The notes beneath the pieces are model-generated. The model worked only from the letters and a program-made list of their open reading frames with translations. It searched no databases and was not told the origin of the DNA. Below, piece by piece: positions 1-11,647 of a DNA stretch of 64,000 bases (the first letter of the stretch is position 1; each line of letters starts with the position of its first letter). The translations under genes were made by a program, and so were the position numbers. Source of the stretch: Hyalella azteca (taxonomy: Eukaryota > Arthropoda > Malacostraca > Amphipoda > Hyalellidae); the NCBI RefSeq assembly GCF_000764305.2, contig NW_025937347.1, forward strand, positions 248,001 through 312,000, written 5' to 3'.

Positions 1-1379
1 CTATCAAGCTACAATTTCTTAGAATATTTATGATGCACAACAACTAAATAGTAATTATATGACTAAATCATTTGTTTGAAGGTCTAGCTCCCTGAAGTTT
101 TGAAGCATTTAATAAATGCTTGCGTAGTTAAATATTTAAGCGTATTATATTTAATAATAATAATAATAAGCACAAATATTTAAATGTTAGCGTAGTAAAA
201 TATTTAATAAGCCATAGTTAAATATTTATATTATGTACAATATTATTGCTAACTCATTATTCGCACTTTCTGTGGTATTAAAACACGAGCAATATATATA
301 AGAAAATAAATTTTCATGTATCATTATTGGACTACGAACATTACATTTATAAGTGGCATTTAATTTAATTTGAGCATTACATTTATAAGTGGAAAAATGA
401 ACCTATTTGATTCTAACTCTAAAGTAGCTAATGATTTCTTTATTGTATGCAAATTCAATTCTTATTTATTGCATTAGAACGCCATGCTGAGTATGAAAGT
501 AGAACGTGTAAATACGCTTAAGCTCTCTTATAAAACCGTAAAATAGCAACAAAACCATATTATTCATTTTATTCACTTGCGTTGGAGCAACATGCCGCTA
601 TATGTAAATTACTCAAAGGCTCTTTCTTAAATGAAATACAATCATTTATTTACGATCTAATATACCACTAAAGGAGTTCTCTGAAATTTTATTTAGCAGC
701 GACTTAAACGAACAATAATTCTGAGAATTTCCACAATAAATTCTGACAAATTTTCCTTATAACACAAAACTTTTTATATTCACTAAAAAATAATAATTTT
801 TCTATCGTTGTTTTTAATAATTACTGATTATTCATGTTTTAAAAAATTATCTATAATATTGGTTATGCAACAATTTTAATAATCATCCCAATAGGAAAAT
901 ATTGATATCCATGTAGCTTGTACCACCATAGGTACATAATAATTAGACTACCATCATGGCAAACACGAAAAAGACATATTAAAATTTAATCAGTTTCATT
1001 TCTAAAGAGGATTTTCGAAATGATGCCTTATAGTGCGAAAATAGGCAAAATGAAATAGAAATAGTGCGTCAAGCGGCAAAAAAACATACACATAACGTGG
1101 TGATGAAAAATTACCATACCTTCAGCAGAAAAATAATTTAGGGATCCAATAATAACACGTGAAGATATGCAGCATAAGTTGTAATGAAGAAACGCAGCAA
1201 GTCTCATTGCAAGCACAAGTCACAGATCTGGAGGCAATTTAGCGGAATTTTCACTGTTCCCTTTACCACGTTTTACTGTTTCAGATTTTCACTTTCAGAG
1301 CTGTTAAACAGTTAGGTACCAATTAAACCCAGTTTAGGCAAGGGGCTTTATGGACTAGTTTCCAGTGCTCATATAAGAA
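1..1379. other. AT-rich stretch without a recognisable gene
   Basis: No open frame here resembles a protein. The DNA is very AT-rich, with short imperfect repeats built on TTAAATATTTA and a small TAA microsatellite near 151-170. An 18-bp direct repeat, cattacatttataagtgg, occurs at 339-356 and again at 375-392. The 62-codon minus-strand frame at 1028-1216 is short and not protein-like, so it is not called. Confidence 0.6.
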
Positions 1380-1710
1380 TAAATAAGAAAAGGCAAGTTA
1401 GTGCGCTCTTGTGGCCGCAACATCGCACCGCCGGCCACATCCAATTTTGGTCTCGATGAGCGTCTCATGCAACGCTTGACTTGCAATTCGGCAGCGCTCC
1501 ACCCTTTACATGAGAATAAAATGTGTTGGGCACACAATAACACTATGATGGAGATTTTCGTTGCAGCCGCACGGTCTAGAAGAGACGTTGGCTCGTTTAA
1601 TGTAGAATACAATTGCAGCGTTCTTTTCGACATGGGAGCAAAAATTGAACAGAAGAGTTTAGATGAGAATAAAATCAAAAGTTTGCTCAAAGTTTCGTTC
1701 GCGTGACCCT
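1380..1710. other. GC-richer segment open on both strands, identity unknown
   Basis: This 330-base segment is richer in G and C than its surroundings. It is open for about 101 codons on plus (from a GTG at 1400) and about 111 codons on minus. Neither translation shows a domain, motif or transposon signature that I recognise. Openness on both strands suggests local composition rather than coding. It could be a decayed transposon or an exon fragment; the sequence alone does not decide. Confidence 0.3.
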
Positions 1711-2644
1711 ACCAAGCTGTTGACTCAGTTGGATGTACACAGGTCTAATACATGCAACCAAGCAAATGAATCTCTTCAATTCTCTCCAAACGTCAATTAC
1801 TATTTTTGTTCACTGATATAGGCATTCGAGCGCCAGAGTCTATATCAAGACGTTCAAGCTTCTCATGAGCTACCGATGTGATAAAAAATATGTTGCTGCA
1901 AAAAATTTTCTGCCATGGCAATTAACTTGTTGTGGGGCAAACATTCCTCATGTTTCAAAGTAAAAATTGAAGAAAGTTGAGGAATCTCCGCAATGATACA
2001 TAGATTATTTTATCTCTGCCAGAGAGCGTTAAAGTAGAACACATGTTTGAATACATAGTATCAGTTCAACCATGGTGGCGCATTTTTCCTGGCTTCAATT
2101 TCAGAGGAAAGCTAAAGCAGGAACTGAGCCTCGTCCTATAACTGTACAACCCAGAAACAGTATAGTGTGATTTTCATTTAAGTCTCAACAAGAAGTTACG
2201 ATGCATACGATAGATCGCTTTGCAGCGATTTCATAAGTACGAATATAGTCTACAACTATGCATTTGCTAGACATGAAGTAAGCGTGTTAGAGCAATGTCA
2301 CCATGCCAAAAATAATTCATTGCGGATTTCAGTATTTATGTATAATGTTCATACAAATGACCAGACGTATCGATAATCTCTTCGTGGAATAACTGAATAA
2401 AAAAACTATCGCGCAAATAACACGTTTAACCTTCGTCTAACTGCCTAATTAGGTAACGGCATAATAGGGCCTATAGGGTGCAATTGTAATAACATTTAAT
2501 GTTGTATATATGAACTTTGCTGTCCTACGTGCAAGGATTAAACATCTGTTGGTCACGAACGAGTTACTTACCAAATAAACAAGTCGGCCCTTCATCAGAA
2601 ACGCATTTCATGAAATAGTAGCAATTCGGTTCATCGAAGTGAGA
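1711..2644. other. Unassigned noncoding stretch
   Basis: No open frame, RNA gene or repeat family is recognisable here. The stretch is moderately AT-rich and runs up to the SINE that starts at about 2645. Confidence 0.5.
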
Positions 2645-2730
2645 CAGGGTGGCCCAGTGGTTAGGGCAGGGTGGCCCAGTGGTTAGGGCAGGATGGCCCA
2701 GTGGTTAGGGCAGGGTGGCCCAGTGGTTGA
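2645..2730 (+). repeat. Four tandem copies of a 22-bp unit carrying a Pol III A box
   Basis: The unit starts CAGGGTGGCCCAGTGG and is near-perfect; the third copy has one G-to-A change. A boxes fall at 2650-2660, 2672-2682, 2694-2704 and 2716-2726, all upstream of one B box. The last copy diverges after GTGGTT into the SINE body. Confidence 0.85.
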
Positions 2731-2766
2731 AGTTCAGAGTTCCAAGATTGGCGCAGAGAGGCGCGG

Positions 2767-2775
2767 GTTCGATCC
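2767..2775 (+). promoter_or_regulatory. Pol III B box (first)
   Basis: GTTCGATCC fits the B-box consensus GWTCRANNC. It lies about 50 bases after the last A box and is flanked by GCGGG, as in a T-arm. Confidence 0.65.
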
Positions 2776-2858
2776 CAGCTCTGTGCGCCAGTTTCTGGTC
2801 AGAATCGGCAAGGAGGCCGGGCGGTTAAGCAAAGCAGAATTGTAGCAGTGAGTTTCGA

Positions 2859-2867
2859 GTTCGAAAC
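2859..2867 (+). promoter_or_regulatory. Pol III B box (second)
   Basis: GTTCGAAAC fits GWTCRANNC. It pairs in spacing with the A-box-like GGCCGGGCGG at 2815-2824, suggesting a second tRNA-like monomer in the same SINE. Confidence 0.5.
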
Positions 2868-3225
2868 CGCAACAAGCTGTGAATGTTCTGCGATGTTAAG
2901 AACCGCGACAGGCCTACGGCCTACTAAACGCTGAAACCGATATTATTATTTTTTTCAAATGAGAATTGAGATGAATAATATGATCAGAAATAAACTATCT
3001 TGACATTTGTTGTTTAATATTATTTTTATGAAGTAGCCTTGGACCTTACCGAGTCATATCTATAGGGCAAGCAGCTCGGCTTTAATATCTAGGTGAAGAA
3101 TATCAGGTTAAAGCTTCAGATTTATGGACGTGGCTTCGTTGGACGAGTCTGTGGGGACGGATACACTCGCCCATTTATTGGTGACCTGATCGCTCCTATA
3201 TATGGACCCGGTCGTCTGCTTTCTC

Positions 3226-3299
3226 TCCTATATAGTGCGTTTAGTCTTATATAGTGCGTTAAGTCCAACTGCGTTAAGTCTTATATAGTGCGTTAAGTC
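3226..3299 (+). repeat. 34-bp-unit tandem repeat, plus orientation
   Basis: The unit alternates TATATAGTGCGTTAAGTC with a CCAACTGCGTTAAGTC half. About two units are present. The same unit recurs on the opposite strand at 4127-4218, so the two arrays form an inverted pair about 0.9 kb apart. Confidence 0.8.
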
Positions 3300-3524
3300 A
3301 TCTCGAAACAACCGCGCCGCATTCTTGGCATTCTTAACATCTATGCATAATACATGTTCAATATTACCTACTGTCAATATTACCTACTTTATTCAAACTG
3401 GCTATTACAACTGGCTGTTGTAACAACTGTACAGAGTTTTACAGTTGTAAAACTCCGACTGTACAGAATTGCATGCACCTCTCGGACAACAATATTATTC
3501 GGCCGGAATCGCGGCAGGTCTCGG

Positions 3525-4010
3525 GGCTGGTCTCCAAGATTCAGTGAACATAGGATATCTCCCAAACTAATGAACGTAGTTCGATGTAACTTTGTACATG
3601 CGTTCATTAGGACCTAAAAGTCATGATCGGGCCATGATTATTTTTTTATTTCACCTTCGTTTCTAACTTATCCGGTCATACGGGCCCAAAATTCGTAGTG
3701 AACATAAAATATTTTGTCGACTTCTGAATACATTCGAAGGTACCTTGAATATAATTTATATTCTTAACACATAACAGTGAAGCTTATAGTTGAGCAGAAA
3801 TTTATAATAAAGGCTCTGTTCTCAAGTTATAAGGCTATATGGAGAAGCAACAGGCATTCTGCGGATGATTTTCAAATTTGCAGTGAACTTGAAATATCAT
3901 CTAAATTAACGAACGTAGCTCCATGACACTTTTCATAAGGATTCATTATGACCTAAGTCCTAACAGTGATTTATAGGTCTTGATAATTTTTTCGATTTCG
4001 CCTTCCATTG
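3525..4010 (+). repeat. Diverged direct repeat pair of about 140 bp
   Basis: The block at about 3525-3661 is repeated in diverged form at about 3870-4010. Both run through CAGTGAACNT, then AACGAACGTAG or AATGAACGTAG, a TTCATTANGACCTAA core, and a TT-rich stretch ending in CACCTT or CGCCTT. Identity by eye is about two thirds, so this is an old duplication or two copies of one repeat family. Confidence 0.5.
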
Positions 4011-4126
4011 TGACGCAACATCACTTTATTGCAGTTCACTTACGTCGCCAATGCTCGTAAATTCAAATGTGTACACCCAAATTTCCACGATGTGTCATGC
4101 AGCGAAGTTTTCCTCAAAGTCAATAT

Positions 4127-4333
4127 TTAACGCACTATATAAGACTTAACGCAGTTGGACTTAACGCACTATATAAGACTTAACGCAGTTGGACTTAACG
4201 CACTATATAAGTCTTAACCTGTCTCTTATACACATCTAGATGTGTATAAGAGACAGGTCTTATATAGTGCGTTAAGTCCAACTGCGTTAAGTCTTATATA
4301 GTGCGTTAAGTCCAACTGCGTTAAGTCTTATAT
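4127..4333. repeat. 34-bp-unit tandem array with orientation flip at an adapter
   Basis: Before 4218 the array reads in the CGCACTATATAAGACTTAA orientation. After the synthetic insert (4219-4256) it reads as the reverse complement to 4333. The flip falls exactly on the adapter, so at least one side is probably misjoined and the true array length and orientation are unknown. Confidence 0.8.
4219..4256. other. Nextera mate-pair junction adapter (assembly artefact)
   Basis: The sequence is CTGTCTCTTATACACATCT followed directly by its reverse complement AGATGTGTATAAGAGACAG. Each half is the 19-bp Tn5 mosaic end used in Nextera libraries. Two mosaic ends head to head form the circularisation junction of Nextera mate-pair reads. 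This is not genomic sequence. Confidence 0.97.
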
Positions 4334-4371
4334 CTGTCTCTTATACACATCTAGATGTGTATAAGAGACAG
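4334..4371. other. Second Nextera mate-pair junction adapter (assembly artefact)
   Basis: The same 38-bp head-to-head pair of Tn5 mosaic ends as at 4219-4256. It joins the 34-bp-unit array to an unrelated 17-bp minisatellite, so the adjacency of those two repeats is not trustworthy. Confidence 0.97.
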
Positions 4372-4544
4372 GGCCTACACTGCCATGAGGCCTACACTGC
4401 CTTGAGGCCTACACTGCCTTGAGGCCTACACTGCCTTGAGGCCTATACTGCCTTGAGGCCTACACTGCCTTGAGGCCTACACTGCCTTTAGGCCTACACT
4501 GCCTTGAGGCCTACACTGCCTGGAGGTCTACACTGCCTTGAGGC
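4372..4544 (+). repeat. 17-bp minisatellite, about 10 copies
   Basis: The unit GGCCTACACTGCCTTGA is repeated about ten times, with single-base variants (CATGA, TATAC, TTTA, TGGA). It starts directly at the second adapter, so its left boundary is artificial. Confidence 0.95.
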
Positions 4545-7050
4545 TGACACGGCTTAGGCACCAGCGAGACACGACCGCTGCATTTACTGTCGCTGCACAC
4601 GCTGACCAACAGCGCAGGCTTGGTGCTGCACAAACATTACTTCGTCCTCTCCTCAGCACTGTCTTGTGTGGCTGACCATGTTATTTTAACCTAAATAAAC
4701 TATGCGATCATTAAATTTTCTTGTTTTTTTTTTTGCATATACTGTACATCTTAATAAAGTATTTCGATTTATGTGAGTTGCAATTAGATTTATGCGTAAA
4801 AACCACTAATAGAAGCGAAGACAAATTTGCACGTTAATATTTTAAGGTACATATTAGTAGGAATTGGGTGCGTCAAGACCTTTATATCTGTCATTTACGC
4901 TGCATAAAAACTCTTTTACTAGCGTGAAAAAAATTCACGTGACACTCGGCAGTTAACAAAAGTTATATTAACAAGTATTCACAACAACCATGAAAATACT
5001 AAAACAATCCCTTGTGCATGTCAACATCCTGAAAAAACAGCAACAATGTACTAAGAACATTCGGCATTCATAATCTTTTCTGTATTTCTTCCTACACACG
5101 TGCACTCTCAACATGGCGTCACAGAATTGCATTGTGTTCCTGAATGGACAGCGATGAACACCTTCCTAGCAAAACGTAAAATAATTTCATAATACCAATA
5201 ATTTAATATCGTTTCAGCTTCAATCATTGTTGAAAATCAAGCAATTACCAACAAATTTTATTCGCAACGAACTTCTTATCTGAGGCCACCGTTTGCTCCA
5301 AGGGATGATTTTATGGCAAGAAAATAAAATTCTAGCAACTACCTACATTGAGATATCATGATTCCATATAGATAATTAATTAATTGTTAGTAATCAAAAT
5401 AAAAGGTTAGAAATAACAAATATTTATCACAATTATATTTTAATTGGTATGAATTTCGTGTGACATGATATGAAATCGTGCATAGGTAGTGACAAAAATT
5501 ATAAAAAATTATTATATTATATATAACGAATGTTAACAGAATGTGATTGCATCAACCTCTTTGATCATTGTTAACTCAATCCTAACCTCAGGGATAATTA
5601 GGTTTTTAACTTCATTTGTAACTAATATTTTCACAACCAACTTTATAAAAAATAAATCCCTCCTTAAACAATATTCCCAAAACTAAATGCATCCCTAACT
5701 AAACTCCAGAAATAAACCTCATTCCTCTTCATTTTAATTTCATTCATATCTCTTAAAAAAACTCATTGCACAATTCTTGTTCATCTATCAGCGTCGTGAT
5801 TAGACTTCAAGATATACACCACATGATTGTGACAAAAAATATTTTGCATCGCGTTATTCAGCAAACCCTGAAGGTGTATAAATCTCATCCAAGCATGCGT
5901 CATTCGTCACAAAGATAGGAAAGGAGCGGTGCCGCGGAAATTATTATAAATACGGTTAAAATACGCACAAAATTATGAACAGTTTGGTTAATTTTGTAGG
6001 GCATGATAGCTTCAATGCTACTATACTCACCGTTCAGCTAATCTGAAAATCCTAAATAATGCTTCATCTTTGATAATAGTTAAGAAAACTTTAATATTTA
6101 TTTGTTAGTAATTGCTTTTCCAAAATATATTCGCCATACCCTGAGGTGCATATAGAGCCCCAATCTATCACTTGGCATGGAATTCGCTATTCTGGTATGC
6201 ATTTAATATAACGGGCTTTAGCTGAAAATTACTGCATTAATTAAGACCGCTTCTGCAAATCGTACGTATTGTTGATGCTTGTTCGCTCACTGATATTTTT
6301 ATATACATCATTGATTATTTAAAAACAATCTATGATGGTGTTGCAATTTATAACCTACAAGAAGTTCTGCATGATTTTATGATTGAATCATGGACTTAAG
6401 ATTTTGAGATACCACGTTGGTATATATGATGCACCTTTTAAAGTACAATTAAATGAATTCCACCTGTTCATATGCGAAATGCTGTAAAAAGTTTGCATTC
6501 AAAATGTAATTGTAACGCCACTCATATTTTAGTTCGTTAAAGCAGCGTAAGCTTCTATATCAAACAAGGCATTAGAAACTTACTACTTATCTATATATTA
6601 TATTACATTATATATTATATATAATCCATTTGAACCCGAGATGATACCGAAGAAGAATCCTGCTTCCATAAAATACGGTTCTCTATTCTGGCCTTAATTA
6701 CCTCCTAAGTCTTCAAAGGATTATTGACAAACTCTATTATCAAACTAAACTGAAAATATTTTTACTGAGAGTAAGCAGATTACGCTATTTAAAAATGCAC
6801 AAATACATTATATATAAAATATTTCATTGGAATTTGAAGTATACTCCCAGTAGCACTAAAATAGTAGAGAATACAAATGAAAACTCTAAATCGAATTACA
6901 CATTCGATTGCGGCTTGGAAATTCAATCCAAGCTGGAAGTTGGGTTTAGAAAATTTATTACATGGCTGAGAAAAATCCTGTGTCTGAATTATTCAAATTC
7001 ATATCCGATCTCATGCAAATTTTCTTCAGTGAATTTCTTGCTTTCTTGAG
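4545..7050. other. Unassigned AT-rich stretch
   Basis: No convincing gene or mobile element was found. The 84-codon plus frame at 6795-7049 has no recognisable domain and sits in AT-rich DNA, so it is not called. An ATATTATAT-rich low-complexity patch lies near 6590-6625. Confidence 0.5.
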
Positions 7051-10000
7051 AAGCAGGCAGGGAATTTTCAGGAGCACGGCATGAATTTCAGTTCAGACGG
7101 AACGTAGATCGAAATGGCATTACCCTTAGTATTTAGTAATTGTACGGTGCTTATTAAGAAGAATAGTTTCAGAAGGCAGCACATGAGAGTTGCAGAACAG
7201 AGCAAGCGTTTGCTCAGAATGGCTTCATTATTTTTTACGAGCTCTACATTTGCCGCGTCAAGATCATTTCATCCTGCCATGGCTGATGTCTGCTGCACTT
7301 GCTCACTGTGACCCGCCGCCCTGAGAATAATGCAGCGCTGAACTTGCTCTGAATTCAAACGTAATTTGTTCAATTGTTCGTTCCTTGGAGAATCTATTCG
7401 TTTCAATAGATTTAAAAGCAACGAATAGGTAAAAAAATTACCATATCTTTAGAATCTTTTCTCTGTTGCGAGTTCTTTGCTTCAAATTTCTGTGAAATCT
7501 TCGATTCCAGCAATAGAGTGACATTAATCACTGTATCATTCAATTTCAAACATTCTTCAAATGAAAGCTGGCAACCTGATAAAACATTCTCTCGCAGTTG
7601 TCTTATTTATGTAATTTCAAGAACTCCGTTTAAAGGCTGCATTACTGTTGTTATTGCTTCCGTAAATTGGAATATATTCTAATTGCAAGAGTTTAAACAC
7701 CACCTTCCTCCTAATTTTCTGTGAAAATTCATCAGAGGACGGAACTCATTAGCATCAAGTATTCAAGTGATGCATCGAATTCCCTGGAATCGGCTAAAAT
7801 GGCATATCCATATATAAATAACAGGAAATATGTAAATGTCGAAATGTATTGATCTTCTTTTTCCCGATTTCGAACGAGAGCTAATATGAGCGTTGAATTT
7901 TACTCACAACCTAATTATAGTATATTTTTTATTATCTGCTTTTCCCACTAAAAGCACTATCAGCAATTCCATAAAACTAATCTTAATCAGTAGTATTGTA
8001 GCTGCGCTATACGTCTGTCTTTTGTTTGTCCAGGTTCACGCTGGCGACGAGTAGGATGCGTTGTATTCGACCTGTCTCTTTTTAATGATCAGCGTTGAGG
8101 GCGACTGCAATCTCGTGTCGCGTGAATTTTGGAACATTGTTTAGTAATTTTATCGATCCTATGGTTGTTAGATTACCGTAGCAGTGACCTTCCTTTTCTC
8201 TTTGAGTGGCGGGTAAGCCTTGAGAGCAAATGATGTCTGTACGAAATGTCGATACTTTTTGCTTGGATTTGTATTAGATAGTTTGGCACAATTTCCACCG
8301 TGTTGAAATGCATAGGATAATTGCTGATGTACACCCCGTAATTTTCTCATTTTTGTGGCAAGAGCGTATAGGTTGATAAGAACATTATGCTACTTCGTGT
8401 ATTTAATGCTTATTCCAGGTGGACGTGGGCACCAGACTTACCTTCTCTCTAATGGTTACGAGAACTTCCAATGAGACACCTTGAATTTCCAATGCACTGG
8501 AGGAAGTGAAGAGCCCAAGCTTTATACGAGTGAAAACAGATACTTCATGTAGTACAGTAGTTCACGCTGGCCGGGAAATACACCTGGAGACCGATGCTTC
8601 TACTGCGAAGTTAGGCGTTCATCGCGCTTCTGGTAGTTTGTTCGTGCATTTTCGCATTGTGTTTCAATGGTGTACGACAAGTGGATTAGGGTTAGTGTTC
8701 CTTGCAGATTTTAACAAGGTCTCATTTTTGTATGCTGTACTCTTACCTTGATATAATGCGCATTGGTTTTTGGAGTCTCCGAGTAAACTTTTGTACCCCT
8801 AGATTCGTGGAAGCTTTTATTTTCACTATCGCGTCAAAAATTGACGATAGCCTAAATATGTTGGAAGCTCTCCCACAACAGTATTAGAACTTTGTAACAT
8901 TCGCATATAATATCCGTATATTGAATAGGCGTAAAATGATCTTGAGTATTTAGTATCAAACATGAAAAATTTCGACAAACACTTAGCGCCTAAGGAAAAT
9001 ATGCATTAACACGAATATGCATAATTATCGTGAGGTATATGAAATTTTTCTTTTAATTCATCGCTCTAGACACATCTTTTCTCAATGTTCCATTACCGGA
9101 GCCATTATGGCATTGTTTCCAATTGAAAAATTGCATCAAAACACGCATAACGTACGTTAGGTTATGTTACCGATGGTCTAAAAGTGGTTGTGAAATTTAT
9201 TTTTTACAAAATAAGGTTCCCCAGAGTACGGTCTGAATGTTTCGAGTGGAAATGGCATAAAAAATTTGTAAATTGTTGGTCGGTGAAACTTTGATGGAAC
9301 GAGAATGCAGTCGAAAAAGTTCAAATCATAAATGTATCAAAATTACCAACGAAATTATTTGAAAATTTAACTGAAAGTTGTAGATGAATCTAAATTTTAA
9401 ATTAAATCCTTTCCTACGCATGGCATTCACCAGTCGATAACCAAAATTTAATTTGACTAACGGAATGGTAATCGTGTAATAATAAATTGATTCTATTATA
9501 ATACTTGTTAATAAAATCTGCATTGACTTTCATTTAGCTTTCCACACAGTTATTATTTCTCACCTAACTAATTTCAAGGAAGTATCCAAATAGATATCAC
9601 CGAAATTTTGTTATTATTTCCTTTATTACTTAGGATCATTTAGAAAAGATGCTAACAATAAAATATCTACTGGTAATTTCCTGCTCAGTGGGTATTATGA
9701 CTGTAATGCGAACGTAATTTCAGAGATGCATATAATTTCTTTTTATAACACAAAAAAAATTCTTAACGTTTGAAAAATTGATTGCTGCATTAGTTGTCAT
9801 GTTAAAAAAACATTTTTTGGGAAAGATGGAAGTTGAGAGAAGCTCGCCGAAAATAAATGTTGAATGAATCCCCAATTGCGTTGATCAACTATTGATCACA
9901 TTTAAATTATCACATCATGAGCAAATCATAACAAAAAAAGCAATGTTCATGATCTATGTAGATGCGAATGCCAATTCCTTGCCCCTATCACATTTACAAA

Positions 10001-11550
10001 TGGAAGGCCGATTGCAAACTGCCATACATATCTGTCCCGGACTGGTCACCAACACTGCATCTGTGTTAGTCAATATAACGACCGCATGATTCCGTCAAAG
10101 AGAAGTAAAAACAAACTGAGTTTCGGGCTGTCATTATGCATCGAAAAATGTGACTACTTATAAATGCCTTTGATGATGGGAGGCATTGACAGCCAGCAAC
10201 GTATCAATGACTGCTTCCTCATGCGAACCTTGCCGTGCAGCCGCTATAAGAAAATCACATATTGGAACGGTCGACATGAGCAACAGTTGGCTCCGTGAGG
10301 GCTACGAGGTGTAAGGTATAGCACTTCACGGTAGTTATTCTACACTTGTATATAGACTAAATTTTACGTTCTAGTATAGTCACAATTATTATATTTATCA
10401 GTTAATTTTGGTTGTGAATCATGAACGAGGAACGTATGATAATAATTTGAGTGGGATGCAATTAGATTAGTTATTTGGCTCGTTTCAAAATCTGGGTTTC
10501 CATTATTGTAAGGTGAGTAATTTCTAGTATGAAATTTCTAATAAATGAAATTGCACGGGAATTCCTACGTATTTTTTCATGTTAACAACTTTTTTCAATT
10601 CCGTTGCTGAAGACAATAAGTTGACATGGTGGGTCAAGCGATGCTATTAATACCGGAAATACATAGATTGTATCAATGTTGTACGTCAATGTACTGTCAC
10701 AATTTTGTTTCAGTGATAACCTTCTTCGCTTCATAATATGTAAATCACCGGATTTCGGGGGCTATTAATTCACAATCCGTTTCAGGTTGATCACGGATTT
10801 CTCATCTCACGATAAATTCGAAAATATATCAAGTTGTGTGTAAAATTTAAGTCTAGTGCTCTTTTTCTTAATTGATATTTTCTTGCAGTCAAACTCATGA
10901 CGGTTCGAGCGCCTGAACTGCAACAGAGTATCCATGCTCCATTCAAATTGAACTTCAAGTGGGCTCTGTGTGCGAAAGCCGACACGACGATCTAGAGTTG
11001 AGTTGAAACTTCCACAAGATTTTGTTTAGAATTAAGTGAATTTTTTTTAAATAATATTATTAGACATAGCCTTACGAATACAACAATGCAATTTAGCTAT
11101 TTTCTATAAACCACTTGATTATTTTAATTCACTTTGTTCCTATAACGCGCTAGTTTTCTTATTCATTTAGAAAATGAAAAGCTTTTCCCACGTGGCTACA
11201 AAAACAGGGTACGGTAATACAGTTTTTCATTGAAGCTGCAACATGAAAACCATATAGACAAAGTCTTATATTGTTGGGTACACAAAAACAAAACAAAATA
11301 AGTGGGTAAAAAATATTTTTGAATGATTTACTGTACTCGTTCATCTCTAATGATGCTTGAATAAACTGCATGTTCCTTCACAAAATAAAAATATGAGCTC
11401 TACCATCCTTTGCAAGTCACGCATAACCGAGTGAAGATACGCATCATCAAATCAACTCTTATTCGCAATAAAGAGCTTGAGTGGGACCTAATTAACGAAA
11501 CGTTTAATTAAAAAAATACCCATCAAGAGCCCTATGCTTAGCCTTCACTT
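7051..11550. other. Unassigned stretch with a few short open frames
   Basis: Frames of 60-81 codons occur (for example plus 8506-8751 and plus 9892-10089), but none shows a recognisable domain. Possible splice-acceptor-like tracts (TTTTGTTTGTCCAG near 8020-8033 and TATTCCAG near 8412-8419) are followed by moderately GC-rich DNA without a long open frame. Nothing here supports a gene call. Confidence 0.45.
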
Positions 11551-11647
11551 TTAAGCGCATTAACTCATTTATGAAAAAGCGCTATTTTACTCGTCATGTC
11601 CGTCCGTCTGTGACTCTCTCTGTCACTCACTTCAGTGAGTACTGATC
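11551..11647 (+). mobile_element. Helentron-type short element (HINE-like), internally deleted copy
   Basis: This copy has the left subterminal segment (AAGCGCATTAACTCATTTATG), then CTCGTCATGTCC and a short (GTCY)n core. It ends in the near-palindrome ACTCACTTCAGTGAGT at 11625-11640. Compared with 54359-54510 it lacks the right subterminal inverted repeat between GTGAC and TCTCTGTCAC. It belongs to the same family as the elements near 18.1, 18.3, 54.4 and 55.2 kb. Confidence 0.65.

Larger units (their letters stand above)
2645..2960 (+). mobile_element. tRNA-derived SINE with amplified A box, possibly dimeric
   Basis: A Pol III A box of form TGGCCCAGTGG is followed by a B box GTTCGATCC at 2767-2775; these are the internal promoter elements of tRNA genes and tRNA-derived SINEs. 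The A-box segment is repeated four times as a 22-bp unit (2645-2730). Further on, a second tRNA-like pair appears: GGCCGGGCGG near 2815-2824, as in Ser/Leu tRNAs, and GTTCGAAAC at 2859-2867. The element ends in a short ATT-rich and T-rich tail near 2940-2956. A-to-B spacing and the missing acceptor stem rule out a functional tRNA. SINE identity is an inference from promoter boxes plus tail; no second copy is seen in this window. Confidence 0.6.

Noticed and set aside
1355..1706. Overlapping frames of 101 (plus) and 111 (minus) codons
   Set aside because: Open on both strands without a recognised domain; kept only as an unresolved segment.
4219..4371. The 38-bp perfect palindromes as natural hairpins or terminators
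   Set aside because: They are exactly the Tn5 mosaic-end pair used in mate-pair libraries.
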